Shown here piece after piece: positions 28,084-39,400 of a stretch of 64,000 bases of DNA. Under the pieces are notes generated by a model that worked only from the letters and a program-made list of their open reading frames with translations, was not told the DNA's origin and did not search any database. Source of the stretch: Agarophyton chilense. Its lineage: Eukaryota; Rhodophyta; Florideophyceae; Gracilariales; Gracilariaceae. The translations under genes were made by a program, and so were the position numbers. Where the stretch lies: the NCBI GenBank assembly GCA_030374765.1, contig JARGXX010000079.1:496001-560000 (forward strand). The letters run 5' to 3'. Within the stretch, counting starts at the first letter, position 1. The number at the start of each line of letters is the position of its first letter.

Positions 28084-29613
28084 ATGGATTCTTCTGCTGA
28101 AAACCTTGAGACACCCTCGCGTCCCGTGCAACATGTAGTCATCATTGGAAACGGTCATTTTGGTGCTTCTCTTGCCCAACACATATCTCGCACCGCCGCA
28201 AATACACCCTATTACACCTGCTCTCATACAAGCAGAAACTCTCTCCAACTTCCTCTCATTCCTGCCGTGTCTCAAGCTCACATTCTCATTCTAGCTATAC
28301 CGTCATCTGCATATCAAACGTTTGTTCCTGATATTATGCCTCATCTCAAGGAGGATGTTATCATCATCGATGTTGCAAATATTCCGCTTTCTATTCCATG
28401 CCTTCCATCCCGCTCAAACTTTTTTTCTACAGCAGAACTGAGCAAGTTGCTACCATCGAATGTGCCTATTGTCAAGGCTTTCAACACACTTTCTGCCAAT
28501 TTGCTCACTGAGCTAAATGAAAAGTTAGTCCCGTTACCCACAAATATCGTTGTCCCCTTTGCTGCTAATGAAAATGAATCTGTTTCGTACCGCATCCGCT
28601 CTTTCATCATGGCTCTTGGATTCACCCCTTATTACATGGGTCAACTACAATCATCAGCAAAAAAGATGGAGTCTTTGCCGCACATCTTCTTTCCGGCTTA
28701 CAAGTCTACTGTCCTTGTTTCAGCCATAGTTTGGATCTGGTGGATTCTATACTCCATACTGTCTACATATGTTATCCATGGAAGTCGTGGGACACCTTCA
28801 CGTCCATGGGATAAATTCCCGTTGTCTAGTTTTATGGCCACAACTGCTGAGACCGCTATCACTTTGTTTGCCATCACCTTTTTGGCAGGCCCAACATCTA
28901 TCCTGTACAAAAAGTTTTCCAAACAAATACCAAACCTGTTGAAAAATTGGTTAAATCGTCGAAAGCAACTAGGTCTGTCAGCATTCTTCTTTGCCAGTGC
29001 CCATGCTATTGCAGGTGCTATATCAGCTAGTCATTTAGACGACGGATGGAAAGGACAATTATACTTTGTTCCGGGTATCATGTAAGTTTTCGTTCCTATC
29101 CCTTCTCTGTGTTTAGGGCATGAGCACTTACAGAAGGTATCTCCATTGCGCTGCTTCCATGTATTAAGATCATACGTCATGTTCGCAGTGCTTGCTATAT
29201 GCAGCTCAGACGCAAGTGCTACTTCTTTATCATGGGCCGAGTTCCGGGCTGTGTTTTCATGGCTCGGCACAATTGCTTTTGCTTTTGGCGTATTTCATCA
29301 AGGTCTCTGGGGTTGGGTTCTTCACCAACATCGCCCAGATCCAAGCCACTGGGTGGCAAACGGAGCAATTGTAAGTAGAAACCGAATATCCGTTTTCAAG
29401 AATGGAACACTAACCTAACCTGTTTCGCATGTGCGGCGTTTTCCTGAGTAATAGATGCCGATTTACTGGGTTGGAATTCTGCTTCCCCTATTGGCCATAT
29501 CCTTGCGGATTCTTACATGGTTTCCTTGTTTTGGGAGCACATACAAACCATCAAGAGAACAGTATCCCAGTGCTGGAGAGGAAGTGATTGAGAATCATAA
29601 GGAAGCCGTGTAA
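28084..29613 (+). CDS. STEAP-family metalloreductase, three exons
   Basis: Exons 28084-29081, 29169-29370 and 29455-29613 join to 452 codons. The N-terminal part is an NADPH-binding domain of the F420H2:NADP-oxidoreductase type: G-N-G-H-F-G at 22-27 after a beta strand, and V-K-A-F-N-T near 134. The second half has six membrane segments with the ferric-reductase-like heme domain: R-K-Q-L-G-L-S-A-F-F-F-A-S-A-H (His 307) and W-A-E-F-R then G-V-F-H (His about 376). R-K-Q-L-G-L is a strong STEAP hallmark. The enzyme should carry electrons from NADPH through FAD and heme to Fe3+ or Cu2+ outside the cytosol. Spacing between the two His residues is shorter than in animals (about 69 against about 93), implying a shorter outer loop. 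The upstream GTG at 28030 was not used as start. Confidence 0.85.
29082..29168 (+). other. Intron 1 of the STEAP-like gene (87 bp)
   Basis: Donor GTAAGT at 29082. Of the AG acceptors downstream only the one ending at 29168 (TTAAG) keeps the frame into the W-A-E-F-R exon; earlier ones lead to stops. The acceptor is weakly pyrimidine-rich, so it is less certain than intron 2. Confidence 0.6.
29371..29454 (+). other. Intron 2 of the STEAP-like gene (84 bp)
   Basis: Donor GTAAGT, branch site CACTAAC (29408-29414), acceptor TAG. The downstream exon encodes the last membrane segment, M-P-I-Y-W-V-G-I-L-L-P. Confidence 0.8.
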
Positions 29614-31190
29614 CACATTTATGGTCACAGGTTTCATGATCATTCGGTTAATTGTGATGGTGGACTCTGTTGAATCAGCACTGATTCGGTTCACATGAAG
29701 CTGTGTACAAATTCGGAACACTCATAGAATCGCTGAAGAAATCCTTAACGCAGCACTTCTGTAGATAGACAGATACAAGTCATGTTGCTGGAAATAGGCA
29801 ACATAGTCGGGTTTCGAAAATGATAACAATAAAAATACGTACCGATGTTCTTTTGGGCAAAAAAAATATTAATCCAAGACAAGCACTGCGGTTCGTGTCC
29901 AAAGCTTTCTATCTTATGCATACAAACTATTAGGATCGCTACAGGGTCTTTATAGGAAAGTTATTTTTAATCAGAATTCAAATGGTAACAGGCCTAGCAA
30001 GGAAATGTATACAAGCTTGATTCTGGACTTTTTCTGAAACAAGTTCATCAGATTCAGAAGATTTTTCCGTCATATGTCTATTATGCTACAAAAACAGTGA
30101 AATGTATTCAATGCAATCACAGAAGGCTGATGCAGGCATTCATCGTCGTGGCCAAAATGGTACTTTAGTGGGTAGGAAGCCCAGCTATTGCTGTGCGACA
30201 ACAGAGCTGATAAAGTGGAAGATGTGTACCAAAAAGATTTGCACGAGGAAGTTTGTTTAGTTCCACGTTACGATTTACTACAGACAGCTTGCTTGATTTG
30301 GATAGACGTTGGACCCTCAGATATAAAAGGTAGTCTTTATGTAAGAAGTTTAATACTACACGGGAGCTGCAGAGCTGGATTTTGTGACGCTCTACCAGAT
30401 TCAATTGCGAGCTCATTCCTAAAATTAGTCGGTGCCTCTCTGTATTATATTTGGTACTACGTCTTCTTTCACTTCCTCCTCTGTAAAAAACAATCGAAAA
30501 AAGGTCAACACTGAGGTTGCGGCTTCAATTTGATCACAGAACAACTACAAATCCGGCAAAAGAAAGTCAACTTTAATGCTCTATATTCGTTTGAGCTGAT
30601 GTGTTAGTTGAAGTCTCGTTTTGGAATCCTTTTGCACGCCAATCGAAAATTCTATGAGGCGCCTGCAGATGCAACGCATGACTAGTCTCTCGAATCGCAA
30701 CTACCAAAATAAAAAAATTACAAAACTCGCACTCGAAGCATTTGCGTGACAAACAAGCCGGGCAGAATTCTGCATTATCTCTTCGAAACAGGTGGATATG
30801 ATCGTAGTTTTAACTACCTCGACGCCTCTCATTCGAAATGCCAAGAACTCGACTTCAAACGCAAACCTAGCTTCGGCAGTGCGTGAGACTGGAAAACAGT
30901 TTCAGATAAGGATTCAATTCCCAAAGTCTTAGTGTAACCGAACTCTTCTGTTGCCTCAAACGTCTATTAACGTTCTGTTGTCTGTTGCTAGTGTAATAGA
31001 AGTATTGCATGACGACCTCTCACATTTGTATTTGAACAAATGGTCCCGAGAGAATGTTTGAATAAGATTCAAACATTCAAGAGCTGACTTTACAAGGTAT
31101 AAAGGTCGAGTCTTTAGAAGGATCGACCAATCAGGAGGGGAGCCTCCATTATTCAAAGTGAGTAAACGTTTGGTAAAAGCCTACTCTTAC
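29614..31190. other. AT-rich region without a recognised gene; right end probably LTR of element D
   Basis: Short frames only (for example minus 30165-30416 and plus 30188-30514). The last few hundred bases before 31191 should be the 5' LTR of element D, because a TTACA end and a TGG-type primer site follow, but no second copy exists here to set its left edge. Confidence 0.4.
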
Positions 31191-31248
31191 ACTTGGTAGC
31201 TTCTAATGCACGTTCAGAGGAACAGAGAACAGCACTGTTGGAGAACCA

Positions 31249-31889
31249 TGGTTCGTCCGACCCGTAATCAGAATGCGCAAGATGAAAGTAGTGCGATTGA
31301 GGCGTCACAGCTACAACAGCTCAGCTAGGAGCTGCAAGCGCCACCAGTTCCTACACTTTCTGAAAAATGTTATGACAGGACGACAGAAAAGGTAACCAGT
31401 TTCTTCTACTCTACCTAGAAATACGTGAAACATTGCAGCTATTCAGAGGACAAGATGTTTGACCCTGCAGAGTGTCACTTCTAAGATAGAGCTGCATTAT
31501 AGATGATGCGTCTAGAAAGGGAAAAAAGTAAGCCTATCAGTTTTGTCGAACTACAGAAATCCATGATCGAAGAATTTGTTCCAGCCAACGAAATGGCTAC
31601 GGTAAGAGTCAAACTTATGGACGTCCGTCTTAAAGAAAACAGATCCATGAATGATCATATTGCACGATTTGAAGACTATATTACTTTATGTGTAACACAG
31701 AAGAATGAAGTTTATATCTATTTCTTCAACAGACTTTCGAAATCATACAATGGTAAGTTCACAGAAAAGTTTTCGAGGATGAAGCCAATTGATCGAAATG
31801 TAAATATTTCTATGCAGCCAGCCTATGATTATGGTAGGACACATTATTTGTCTTTAAAAATTGCAGGAGGGTTCCAGTTAAGTCTTTAA
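31249..31889 (+). pseudogene. gag of element D
   Basis: Starts M-V-R-P-T-R-N-Q. Several stops and a frame change occur before 31503. From there 128 codons are open with E-F-V-P-A-N-E and a helix-rich retrotransposon-gag pattern. A degenerate zinc knuckle (C-F-K-C-G-K-K-G-W) follows near 32050 in another frame. Confidence 0.6.
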
Positions 31890-32221
31890 AAAAAAAAGGT
31901 TTCAAAAAGAACCAAAGTCGGTCTGGGAAAAGTTCACAGAGCTCGAGAGATTCCAAAGAAGAGCACGCCGCTTTGAAAGCCCAAAAGACTGTTAGCTGGG
32001 GATCAATGAAGCAAGAAGAGATTGCTTTGTACGGAAGAAACGATAGGTGTTTCAAGTGCGGGAAGAAGGGTTGGAGCGATCCTGGTCAATCTTTCAGACA
32101 AGAGCGGGATGAGGACAAGAGCTCCGATCACTCGAAAACGAGTGATGCCGCGCTCAGGTGTGGCTCTGTCAGGAAATTTGCTGGAAGAGTTGCCTCACCT
32201 TTCTGAATTGAAGAATGCAGA

Positions 32222-32513
32222 AAATGGTAACTGGATGTATGATAGAATGATAGCAGGGCATCCAGTGAAAACCGTTGTGGATTTGTACGCATCTCACAAC
32301 TTCAGGTCAGTAGAGTACGCGAAGAGATTGAACTTGTTGCTGAATGAAGTCAAAGGTGTCGAATGTGAACTTGGAGACTCATTAAAGACGAGAGTACTTG
32401 GCAAAGACCGGGGATTGGTTAACATCAATGGCTTTTTGAGCAAGGAACAAGTATTGGTCATCAATATGAAGGAAGACAGTAGTGTTCGGATTATCAGCTT
32501 AAGGAGACCTTAG
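32222..32513 (+). pseudogene. Protease-like part of element D
   Basis: The frame ending at 32513 reads T-V-V-D-L-Y-A-S-H-N-F, where a retropepsin would have D-[ST]-G. The active site is therefore lost. Placement between gag and RT supports the call. Confidence 0.5.
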
Positions 32514-32829
32514 TTACGAGAGCTCGGCCCTGAAATTGATTGGCAGACTAATAAACCCAAGGTTTAACGCAGTAATGTTACTGTAATGAAGATAACTCCA
32601 AGAAGCAAGCAGAATGCGATGTCGAAAGGTATTTGTTCTAAGCAGATATCGCTCAAAAAGATGTGCAAAGAAGTCAAATAGGAAGAATGCGAACTGTTCG
32701 CAGTCCGATTGTCTAGAAAAAAGAGTCCATAGTGTCCGAAGCAAAGTGCACGCCTAAATTTCGAGAGATGTTAACTGAGTTCGAAGAAATTATTAAGGAA
32801 GAGTTGCCGAATGAGTTACTCCGCCACGC

Positions 32830-34501
32830 GCGATGGAATTTGAAATCAAGCTCACATCAGGTGCGCAACCTCCTGTTCAGCCTGTTATCAGACTTTCCCC
32901 TCTTAAGTTACAGGAACTGAATGTCCAATGTGGAGCAAAACCCGGCGACGGGAAGTGCTCTCAAGGTGTTCGAAGCCTTGCTCCCTGGGGGAGGCAGACT
33001 CAGAGACAGAGCCCTCCGTTCCACCCGTAGTGTGGGGTGTAACTCCCACGGGGGATTCTGGCAGTACCGACGGAGGTGAGGGGTAGAAACCGTCGGATCG
33101 GGAATGGGTATGGGTATCCCAAAGAATGGGGGAAAATCCGGCGAAGAGGAAAAACGGGGCGAGGGTCGGGCACTAACAGGCACCGGACCCGAGAACCAGA
33201 AAAGGGGCGAAACAACAAAAGAAACCCAATACAGGGGCGAAAACCTGTCCTCGAAAGGAAACACAAAAAGCACGCAACAAGTAAGCAGAACCCCCACGGG
33301 GTATCGTGCACGCAGGTCGTCTGAGCGGTCCCAAGGGGGTGGTTGCACGGAACCCAAACGTGGGCACTCTCCAAGTGGAGTCGTGTCCCTACGCAGGCGT
33401 TGCTAACCAGAGCCCGTTCCGGGTTGTAAGGCCGAAACGATGGCGACGAAGAACCTCTAAAGGTATCGAAGACCAACCTTGGTTACCATTTTACTCTGAG
33501 CTTCGGACTGTCAGATCTCGTCTCCCTAAGTAGGGCCCACTAACTAAAGTCTACAGTAGTGCACACCTGCTCAGGCCCATACACGTGGAGATCCCACTGT
33601 CAGGGCCCAAAAGTCCAACGTTCTAACAAATATCCGAAAATCGGTGCCAAAATTAAGCCACGTGTATCACGGGGCCAATCCAACCATGGGCCATCCGAAT
33701 TTTCACTTCATAGGCGAACTCTAACCAGAAAACAGTGCCACCTCAGCACACCTTAGAGGGGATCATAGTCATAACCCTCGGAGGGTTCAATCCTCATTCT
33801 ATGAGTTGCATCTTCAAGTATCCCCTAACTGGGCGTTGCTCTACATCCAATAGCAGAAGTACTTAGAAAAGGGACTCCAGACCTACGTCTTCACCGTATG
33901 AAGCTCCCGTATTCTTCATCAGAAAGAAGAATGAAGATCTTCGAATGGTTTGGGATTACAAAGAATTGAAGAGGATCACGATTCCAGACGCGAGTCTTAT
34001 TAATTTGATCAACGAGACAGTTGATCAGGTAGCAGAAGCCCGGATCTTCCCACAGATTGATTCGTTCCGGGGATACCATCAAATAAAGCTCAAGGAAGAA
34101 GACTGTCCCAAAACCGCTATACGCACCCGATATGGATCCTTTGAGTGGAGAGTCTTATGATTTGGATTGACGAACGCCCATGCAGCATTTTCGTGTTTAT
34201 TGGCACTTTTGGGTCGTGAGCTTCACGGAGAATTTATGTTTTCTTACTTAAATGATATACTCATCTACAGTAAGACCAAAGAGAAGCACAAAAGGCACTT
34301 ACGAAAGATTTTCGAAACCTTAAGGATACAAAAGCTGTACGTTCGGCCGACCAAGAGCTCCTTTGGTGCAACCGTGGTGAACTACCTTGGCTTCAGGATC
34401 AATTCAGAAGGAGTTCATACACACCAAAGGCTCACAGAAGCGGTAGAGAAGTTGTCAGCTCCTACATCACTGAAGAATTTGCAGAAGTTGTTGGGACTAG
34501 C
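32830..34501 (+). pseudogene. Reverse transcriptase of element D, interrupted
   Basis: The upstream piece (32833-32928) reads P-P-V-Q-P-V-I-R-L-S-P, the linker before RT. After the solo LTR the frame resumes with F-F-I-R-K-K-N-E-D-L-R-M (about 33910). It continues with Q-I-D-S-F-R-G-Y-H-Q-I-K and T-A-I-R-T-R-Y-G-S-F-E-W. The catalytic box reads Y-L-N-D instead of Y-L-D-D near 34242, which would abolish activity. One TGA lies at 34158-34160. The piece ends in L-L-G-L-A, cut by the LTR C fragment. Confidence 0.8.
32929..33845. repeat. Solo LTR of family A (917 bp) with 5-bp target-site duplication
   Basis: Matches the LTR of element A over its whole length in the same plus-strand orientation (element sense on minus). 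It is flanked directly by TCCAA at 32924-32928 and 33846-33850, a perfect 5-bp duplication. No internal element sequence remains, so it is a solo LTR left by LTR-LTR recombination. Confidence 0.95.
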
Positions 34502-34944
34502 TGTAGTATCCGCTTCAACGGAGACAGCAAACACCTGCGACAGTGTTCGGGACTGTCTAATGGGTGCTTGCGGTTTAGGGGAAGATGTGGTAGAGCACAA
34601 CACTAGCGAGCTAGAATGAGGGTTGTAAGGCCCCACTCGCCACTGAGGGTGGTTGGTACTCTGGAACGGATGACTACTTATTGTAGATCGTCCGGATCTC
34701 CATTTAAGGAATCCTGAACAAGGAACAAGATAGTTTGTAAACCCGTTGTTGTCTCCTTTACTTAGGAGTCGGCGCTCCCCTCTGTCCCATCTATACTGTG
34801 CACAGGAGTGAGCGCCTCACATAATAATATCTAAATATAAACTTCGTTAGCCAATTGACCCCTCTACAGTACGGGATAAATAGCTCTAAATGGGCTTCCG
34901 ATTACGAAGGGTAAACTTGGTCGTCATGAAGCTATCAATTATAT
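34502..34944. repeat. LTR fragment of family C
   Basis: Starts TGTAGTATCCGC and aligns to the reverse complement of the LTR of element C (59848-60513) and to 40883 onward, with many differences. It is cut at 34944 by the LTR of element B. CTAGC at 34497-34501 is the expected left duplication; its partner was not found. Confidence 0.7.
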
Positions 34945-35390
34945 TGTAAAGCAATGACTGGTGGTTTAGCGTACGGGTCTCGACCGGGGGTAGCGGAGTA
35001 GAGTGGGTCGTAAGGTTTGTATCCTTGACGGCGGCACTCCCAGAGTACTTGGTGCATTGGGCTGGCGTATATTACGTACTCCTACAGGTTGGATCTACGG
35101 AAACGATGGCTTGAAGACCAATTGGTGGAACTAATGTACCGAAAGGGGTACTCTGGAATCCTAACCGTGCCTACCTTACTCTAAGGGAGAAGCGTCACTC
35201 GAGCTAAGTAAATAGTAATGGCTAGGCGCTGGGATCTCCCTGGAATTGTAATGCAAATCTATTACACTAATTAAAATTGATTAATAATCTAAATGAGTCC
35301 AGCTGAGGTCAGCCAGTCCACGTGGCGTCTGTAAGATCCCTCAGGCTCCAGAAGCTTACACGGCTCAACAGTTATCATTTCTCCTTCACA
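34945..35390 (-). repeat. 3' LTR of element B (446 bp)
   Basis: TG...CA ends; aligns to 44852-45293 over the whole length and to the sense copy 47407-47852. It is next to a polypurine tract on the minus strand. Confidence 0.8.
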
Positions 35391-35405
35391 TATTTCCCTC
35401 CTTAG
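35391..35405 (-). other. Polypurine tract of element B
   Basis: The minus strand reads AAGGAGGGAAATA directly before the TGTG start of the 3' LTR, the expected plus-strand priming site. Confidence 0.65.
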
Positions 35406-36800
35406 GATTCGACCGTCACGGCGAAGTCAAAATTGCCTCAAACCCTCCTGGGAGTGTGGCTCTAATTGGATCAATGGAAAAACCTCCAATCTTGCGTTCG
35501 GGGTCGGGACGTCGTGATCCTCAGCATCCTAATGGCCTGGACACGAGCGGTGCCGTGCCCGACATGTCGGCGTCTTATGACCAATCGAGGGGTTAGTTGC
35601 TCTCGTTACCAGTGGGCGCGACGGGGCGTCACATCGCCACCATCCTCGGAGGTACCAGTGCTTAAGAGCTGACACTTGGCGCGAGATTGGAAGTTAATTC
35701 ACCTAAAGTACTGTACGTGCACCGGGGGGGGTTCCTTGCCGCGTTTTCTATCCTTCGCTATTCCTTTGCCGACCCTACGCGTGTCGTCCGCCGTTAAACA
35801 CGGTGTGCACTTCGTCCATTCGGGGTCATGTCGGTCATCCTGCCAGATTCGGTTTCACCTTTCCTTCTTCCCGTCGCAGTATTACTCCATTGGTCGCACG
35901 CGATGCCGCAGTTGCCTTATAAGCCCGTCGGGTATGCCAATCTCCCTCCGGACTTTTTCGCTTTCGTCTGTTCCGCTATCCATTTCCCGGCGGACCTCTC
36001 TGCGGGCAGCGACGCCATGGCTTCGAGCGACCAAGCGGGGAGCTCTTCGGGATACTAAGTGGCTTATGAGCGCCCCGAAGACTGTTATTACCATACCATC
36101 GGACCAAACCCTTGGGCAATGCGCCATTCCATTCCGCCGTACCGTTGATATCACTGCCTCGATGGAAATTGCGACATTCCTGAGGGAAGCTTGCTCCTAA
36201 GCGCGTTGCTTGGCTCGCTATGCCGCGGTTGTCCAACAGGGTCAAGATCTGAAGACCGCTATGGTCAATCTCCTGCAGCAGACTGCACAAATGATGTCCC
36301 AGAGGGTTACTGCATACTTGGATGCTTGGTGTAGTCTAAATCTGAGTGACCGGGAGGCTTCTGACGGTGACAACCATTTTTCACGTAAATCTCCGCCGAA
36401 GAAGCGTGCTTGGCTCGCTGGTGCCGATCCTATTGGTACAGTAGGCTCCTCAGGTGATCCTAGCCCCGGTTTCGCTTCTGCAGGTTCGAATGAGGACGAC
36501 GGGATTACTTCTGCGCCGCTCCAACGAGTCCTATTGGTATTCGGATACTCGGAACGCATTTGTGAACCTTGAGGTCATGGCGACGTCTGTTTGGTCTCCG
36601 CTATTTAATCAAATAAAGTTATGCTTGTGCTTTTCCGAAGTTTTTCCTGTGTTACTCAAACGTGCGTGCCCCGGGACGGTATCCAACCTTGAGAGTGTCT
36701 CAGGTCTTCCTGAGGTGTCGGCTGAGGACTGACTGACTTCGGTCTCTGATGCGAGAGCTACTACGAACCGTCGTGCTACTGCGAACCGTCGTGTCGGGAT
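35406..36800 (-). other. 3' region of element B with gag-like remnants
   Basis: Between chromodomain and PPT lies GC-rich DNA, open in both directions. The minus strand contains a stretch near 36110-36140 (W-N-G-A-L-P-K-G-L-V-R-W-Y-G) that resembles the gag of element C near 60820 (W-H-D-A-L-L-A-D-F-V-R-W-Y-G). This suggests a captured or nested gag fragment. The plus-strand frame 35676-36200 is taken to be a shadow. Confidence 0.35.
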
Positions 36801-36859
36801 GCATTTTGGTATTATTCGCGCCAATGGTTGCCCCCTCCTGAAGGCTGCGCTTCGTGCTG

Positions 36860-37330
36860 CCGATTCAGCGCCCATAGCGGGCGATAAAATTAGCCGGAAT
36901 GGTTTGAGGCTCTTGCCAAGTGTCTTCCTCAGGTGTGTAGTCGAATCAACGGACGCAGTAGCGCATAGTTCCATCTTCTCCCCGACCGGAGGAGATGATG
37001 CGCTCAATCTCATACTCCGGTTGGTATTCATTCTCCAGCAGGAGAGTTTGGTCCAGAGGGGCGAATCCACCGGAGTCGGTTGGAAGAGATGGGTCATCGT
37101 CATTGGTATTGACCATCGGGTCCATGGAGCTGGTTGGGTCTGCAGGAACCGCCTTAAGGGTTTTGGGGATTTTCGCGTCGATCTGAGATCGCCGTGATTC
37201 CGATGGGCCAGGGGGCTGGGGTTTTGGTGATTCTGGGGAGCCTGGAGCTCGTGTCACCCAATCAATCGATACGGTGTCCTGTAGGCCGTCAATGAGTAAC
37301 GGTATGGTGTGTTGATTGTCCTTAAGGACT
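36860..37330 (-). pseudogene. GPY/F module and chromodomain of element B integrase
   Basis: The minus strand reads a P-Y-K-V-L...D-T-V-S-I-D-W-V-T-R module. A proline-rich spacer follows, then E-Y-E-I-E-R-I-I, R-Y-C-V-R, then a TGA at 36946-36948 in place of a Trp codon, then the in-frame rest D-Y-T-P-E-E-D-T-W-Q-E-P. This is a chromodomain, which in chromoviruses directs integration to marked chromatin. A second stop lies in the GPY motif itself (near 37333). Confidence 0.75.
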
Positions 37331-37542
37331 TTGTATGGTCACATAGAGCGGGGTAAGAGCTTCCGCGTAATATCCTCGAGTTCCTCATTGTCCTTCGGTG
37401 GCCGGTCCAGGTAAACGAGTTCTCCTTTCCCAAAGGTCGGTGTGTTCCAAACGGCCTTTTCGAAATTGACAGTGTAACGCCGTTGGGCTTTGGTCAGTAT
37501 AGTTTTCGCCGATTGGATAATGCGTTCGATGCGTCGGCGTGA

Positions 37543-38061
37543 TTAGTGCTTTTCCTGGGTAGGATTAATTCCTTCGGTTATGTCCTGGGTTCTGATAGAC
37601 TTCTGAAGGTCCACAGCTATCGGCGGCGCCGCTCTCGTTAGCGGTAAGTCGAAAGCTGTTGTTCCCGAGAAAGCGTGCACCTGCATGTTGTAGGCATAGA
37701 CCAGTGGCTCAATGTAGTATTCCCAGTCCGATTGGTGCACCGCAACGTAGTGCGCCAATCGGTCCAGAAGGGTGCGGTTGAAGCGTTTGGCTTGACCGTT
37801 GGTTTGTGGGTGGTACGACTTGGTGGTCAAACGTTTGATACATAAGGTAGCACAAACGTGTGCAAAGAATTTGGATACAAACTGGCTACCGTTATCCGTA
37901 AGGAGGTAGAGTGGCATGCCATATGGGTATACCCGGTGGGACAAGAACGCCGTGGCGACATCCGTGGCTGTTGTGTTCCCTAGAGGTAGGGCTCGCGTAA
38001 GTTTTGTAAACCTATCGGTTACAACCAAGACAAACCGTTTCCCATAGGACGACTTAGACAA
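37543..38061 (-). pseudogene. Integrase catalytic core of element B
   Basis: Contains V-V-T-D-R-F-T-K with the first catalytic Asp and L-T-D-N-G-S-Q-F with the second. The third site reads Q-T-N-G-Q-A-K-R-F-N-R, where Ty3 integrases have V-E-R. The catalytic Glu is thus Lys, a change that one G-to-A step can make. Confidence 0.85.
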
Positions 38062-38560
38062 AGGCCCAAATTATATTCATTGGGACAAATTCCATCGGAC
38101 CTGCGGCGGGGTAGAGCTTCAATTCGGCATGATGGTTGGCGCGAGGCCCTCGCATTTTTTTTTCCCACGATGTAGTTCCGTGCGGTTTGCCCTAGGTCTT
38201 GCGCCATTAGTGGCCAGTAGAAAATTTTTCTTCGGGTCTGGTAAATTCGTCGGCTTCCAAAGTGACCAGCCAAGCGAGGGAAATGGGCGAGGTATAGGAA
38301 TCGCGTCAATATTGAAATTGGTATTACCCGTTGGAGTGCGCCATCCAGTGGTGAGCGGCGACACAGCAGTCCAAGTCGGTCATAGTCGAATAGGCATCCA
38401 GGGGTTTCTATCAATTTGGCTGTTTTCTTGCAATACTCGTCTTCGACCTGCGCCTATAGGAGTTCCTAAATAGTTATAGGGTAGAGCTCTTTTTCCTCCG
38501 GGGCTATTGCGTTAACCTGAGTTGGTGTCGAATTGGGCGCTACTGTCTGCTAGTACAGTA
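38019..38560 (-). pseudogene. Integrase HHCC zinc-binding part of element B
   Basis: Reads L-A-H-F-P-R-L-A-G-H-F-G followed by F-Y-W-P-L-M-A and R-N-Y-I-V-G-K-K. The two His positions are kept, but the C-x-x-C pair is replaced (Tyr and Gly). Upstream the frame continues with K-T-A-K-L-I-E-T-P-G-C. Confidence 0.75.
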
Positions 38561-38819
38561 AGTAGACTTCATTCTCCTTTACCTCAGGATCATCCCCTTT
38601 GGCCGTACCCATAAGGTCATCTGTTTCCGTATAATCCTGAGGTCCATCATCTGTAAAGGGGGTTGGAATTAGGTCGTCCAGTGGAGTTTCATCAGTTCTG
38701 AAGGACAATGCCCTTCAAGGGGGTTTCTTCGTAGGACTTAGAAGTTTCGCTCGCTTGAGGAATAGCTTGGGCTATGAAAAGCTATACCGCTATTGCGTGC
38801 TGACGGCCGGTTAGGACCG

Positions 38820-39400
38820 GAAGTGCACACGGGTGAAACACGTAAACTGCACGGATGCCAACGCTCGAGTACGAGGCGTGCCACACGTGGCCCTGATTCT
38901 ACCTAATGGTTAGTATTATTTAGTAATTTTTAGTATTTATTTGGCTACGCTATCGCTATTTAGTGTCTATTTCCCGGGCGCGCGCCCACTGTCAGGGGCC
39001 GCGCACCACACTACTTAGAAGGTTGAGCACTGCTCCCCAGTAAATACCCTCTTGGGAGATCCAAGGAGGGAGTCTTGACTCTGAACTTCTGGCCTTCGGC
39101 GCGTCTTCACCGCATACTGTGTGAGCGCTCGTGGCACGTTAGTTCATCCACCCCTCTGTCAACTGGAGTGCTACCACCACCGTGGGTTCATATTTAATTA
39201 CCGACACTTGTCGTAGTCTCGCCCCTGTATAGGATTTCGCCCGCGTTTTTCTCTCGTCCTCCTTTTTGGCTCTCGTGAGTGGCCACACCAATCACCCCGC
39301 TCATCCACCTCATACGAGTGTTTCCTCGCTCCTTTTCCGACAATCGCGGTGATACCGCTCCGCATAGGATTGGTCACACCCCGGACTGTGCCGTGCTCAC
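38820..39400. other. Non-pol block inside element B, possible nested insertion
   Basis: Pol-like translation is visible on both sides (R-Q-H-A-I-A-V near 38790; A-D-A-L-S-R near 39600), but the middle holds AT runs (38910-38960), a CG-rich palindromic patch (GGGCGCGCGCCC, 38978-38989) and no reading frame. This would fit an old solo LTR, but no second copy was found to set the ends. Confidence 0.35.

Larger units (their letters stand above)
31191..34501 (+). mobile_element. Ty3/gypsy element D, decayed, split by a solo LTR
   Basis: Plus-strand order: LTR end TTACA at 31191, CT, then a TGG-type primer site starting at 31194 (TGGTAGCTTCTAATGCACG), gag from 31249, protease, then reverse transcriptase. 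The element is interrupted by a solo LTR of family A at 32929-33845 and cut at 34501 by an LTR of family C. Stops and frame shifts are frequent. No RNase H or integrase part was found. Confidence 0.75.

Noticed and set aside
34945..35390. Solo LTR with TATAT/TATTT duplication
   Set aside because: A polypurine tract directly abuts its inner end, and the matching 5' LTR with PBS lies 10 kb away in the same orientation, so it is better read as the 3' LTR of element B.
35676..36200. 174-codon plus-strand gene
   Set aside because: Ser/Arg-rich, no domain, inside element B and overlapped by equally long minus-strand frames.
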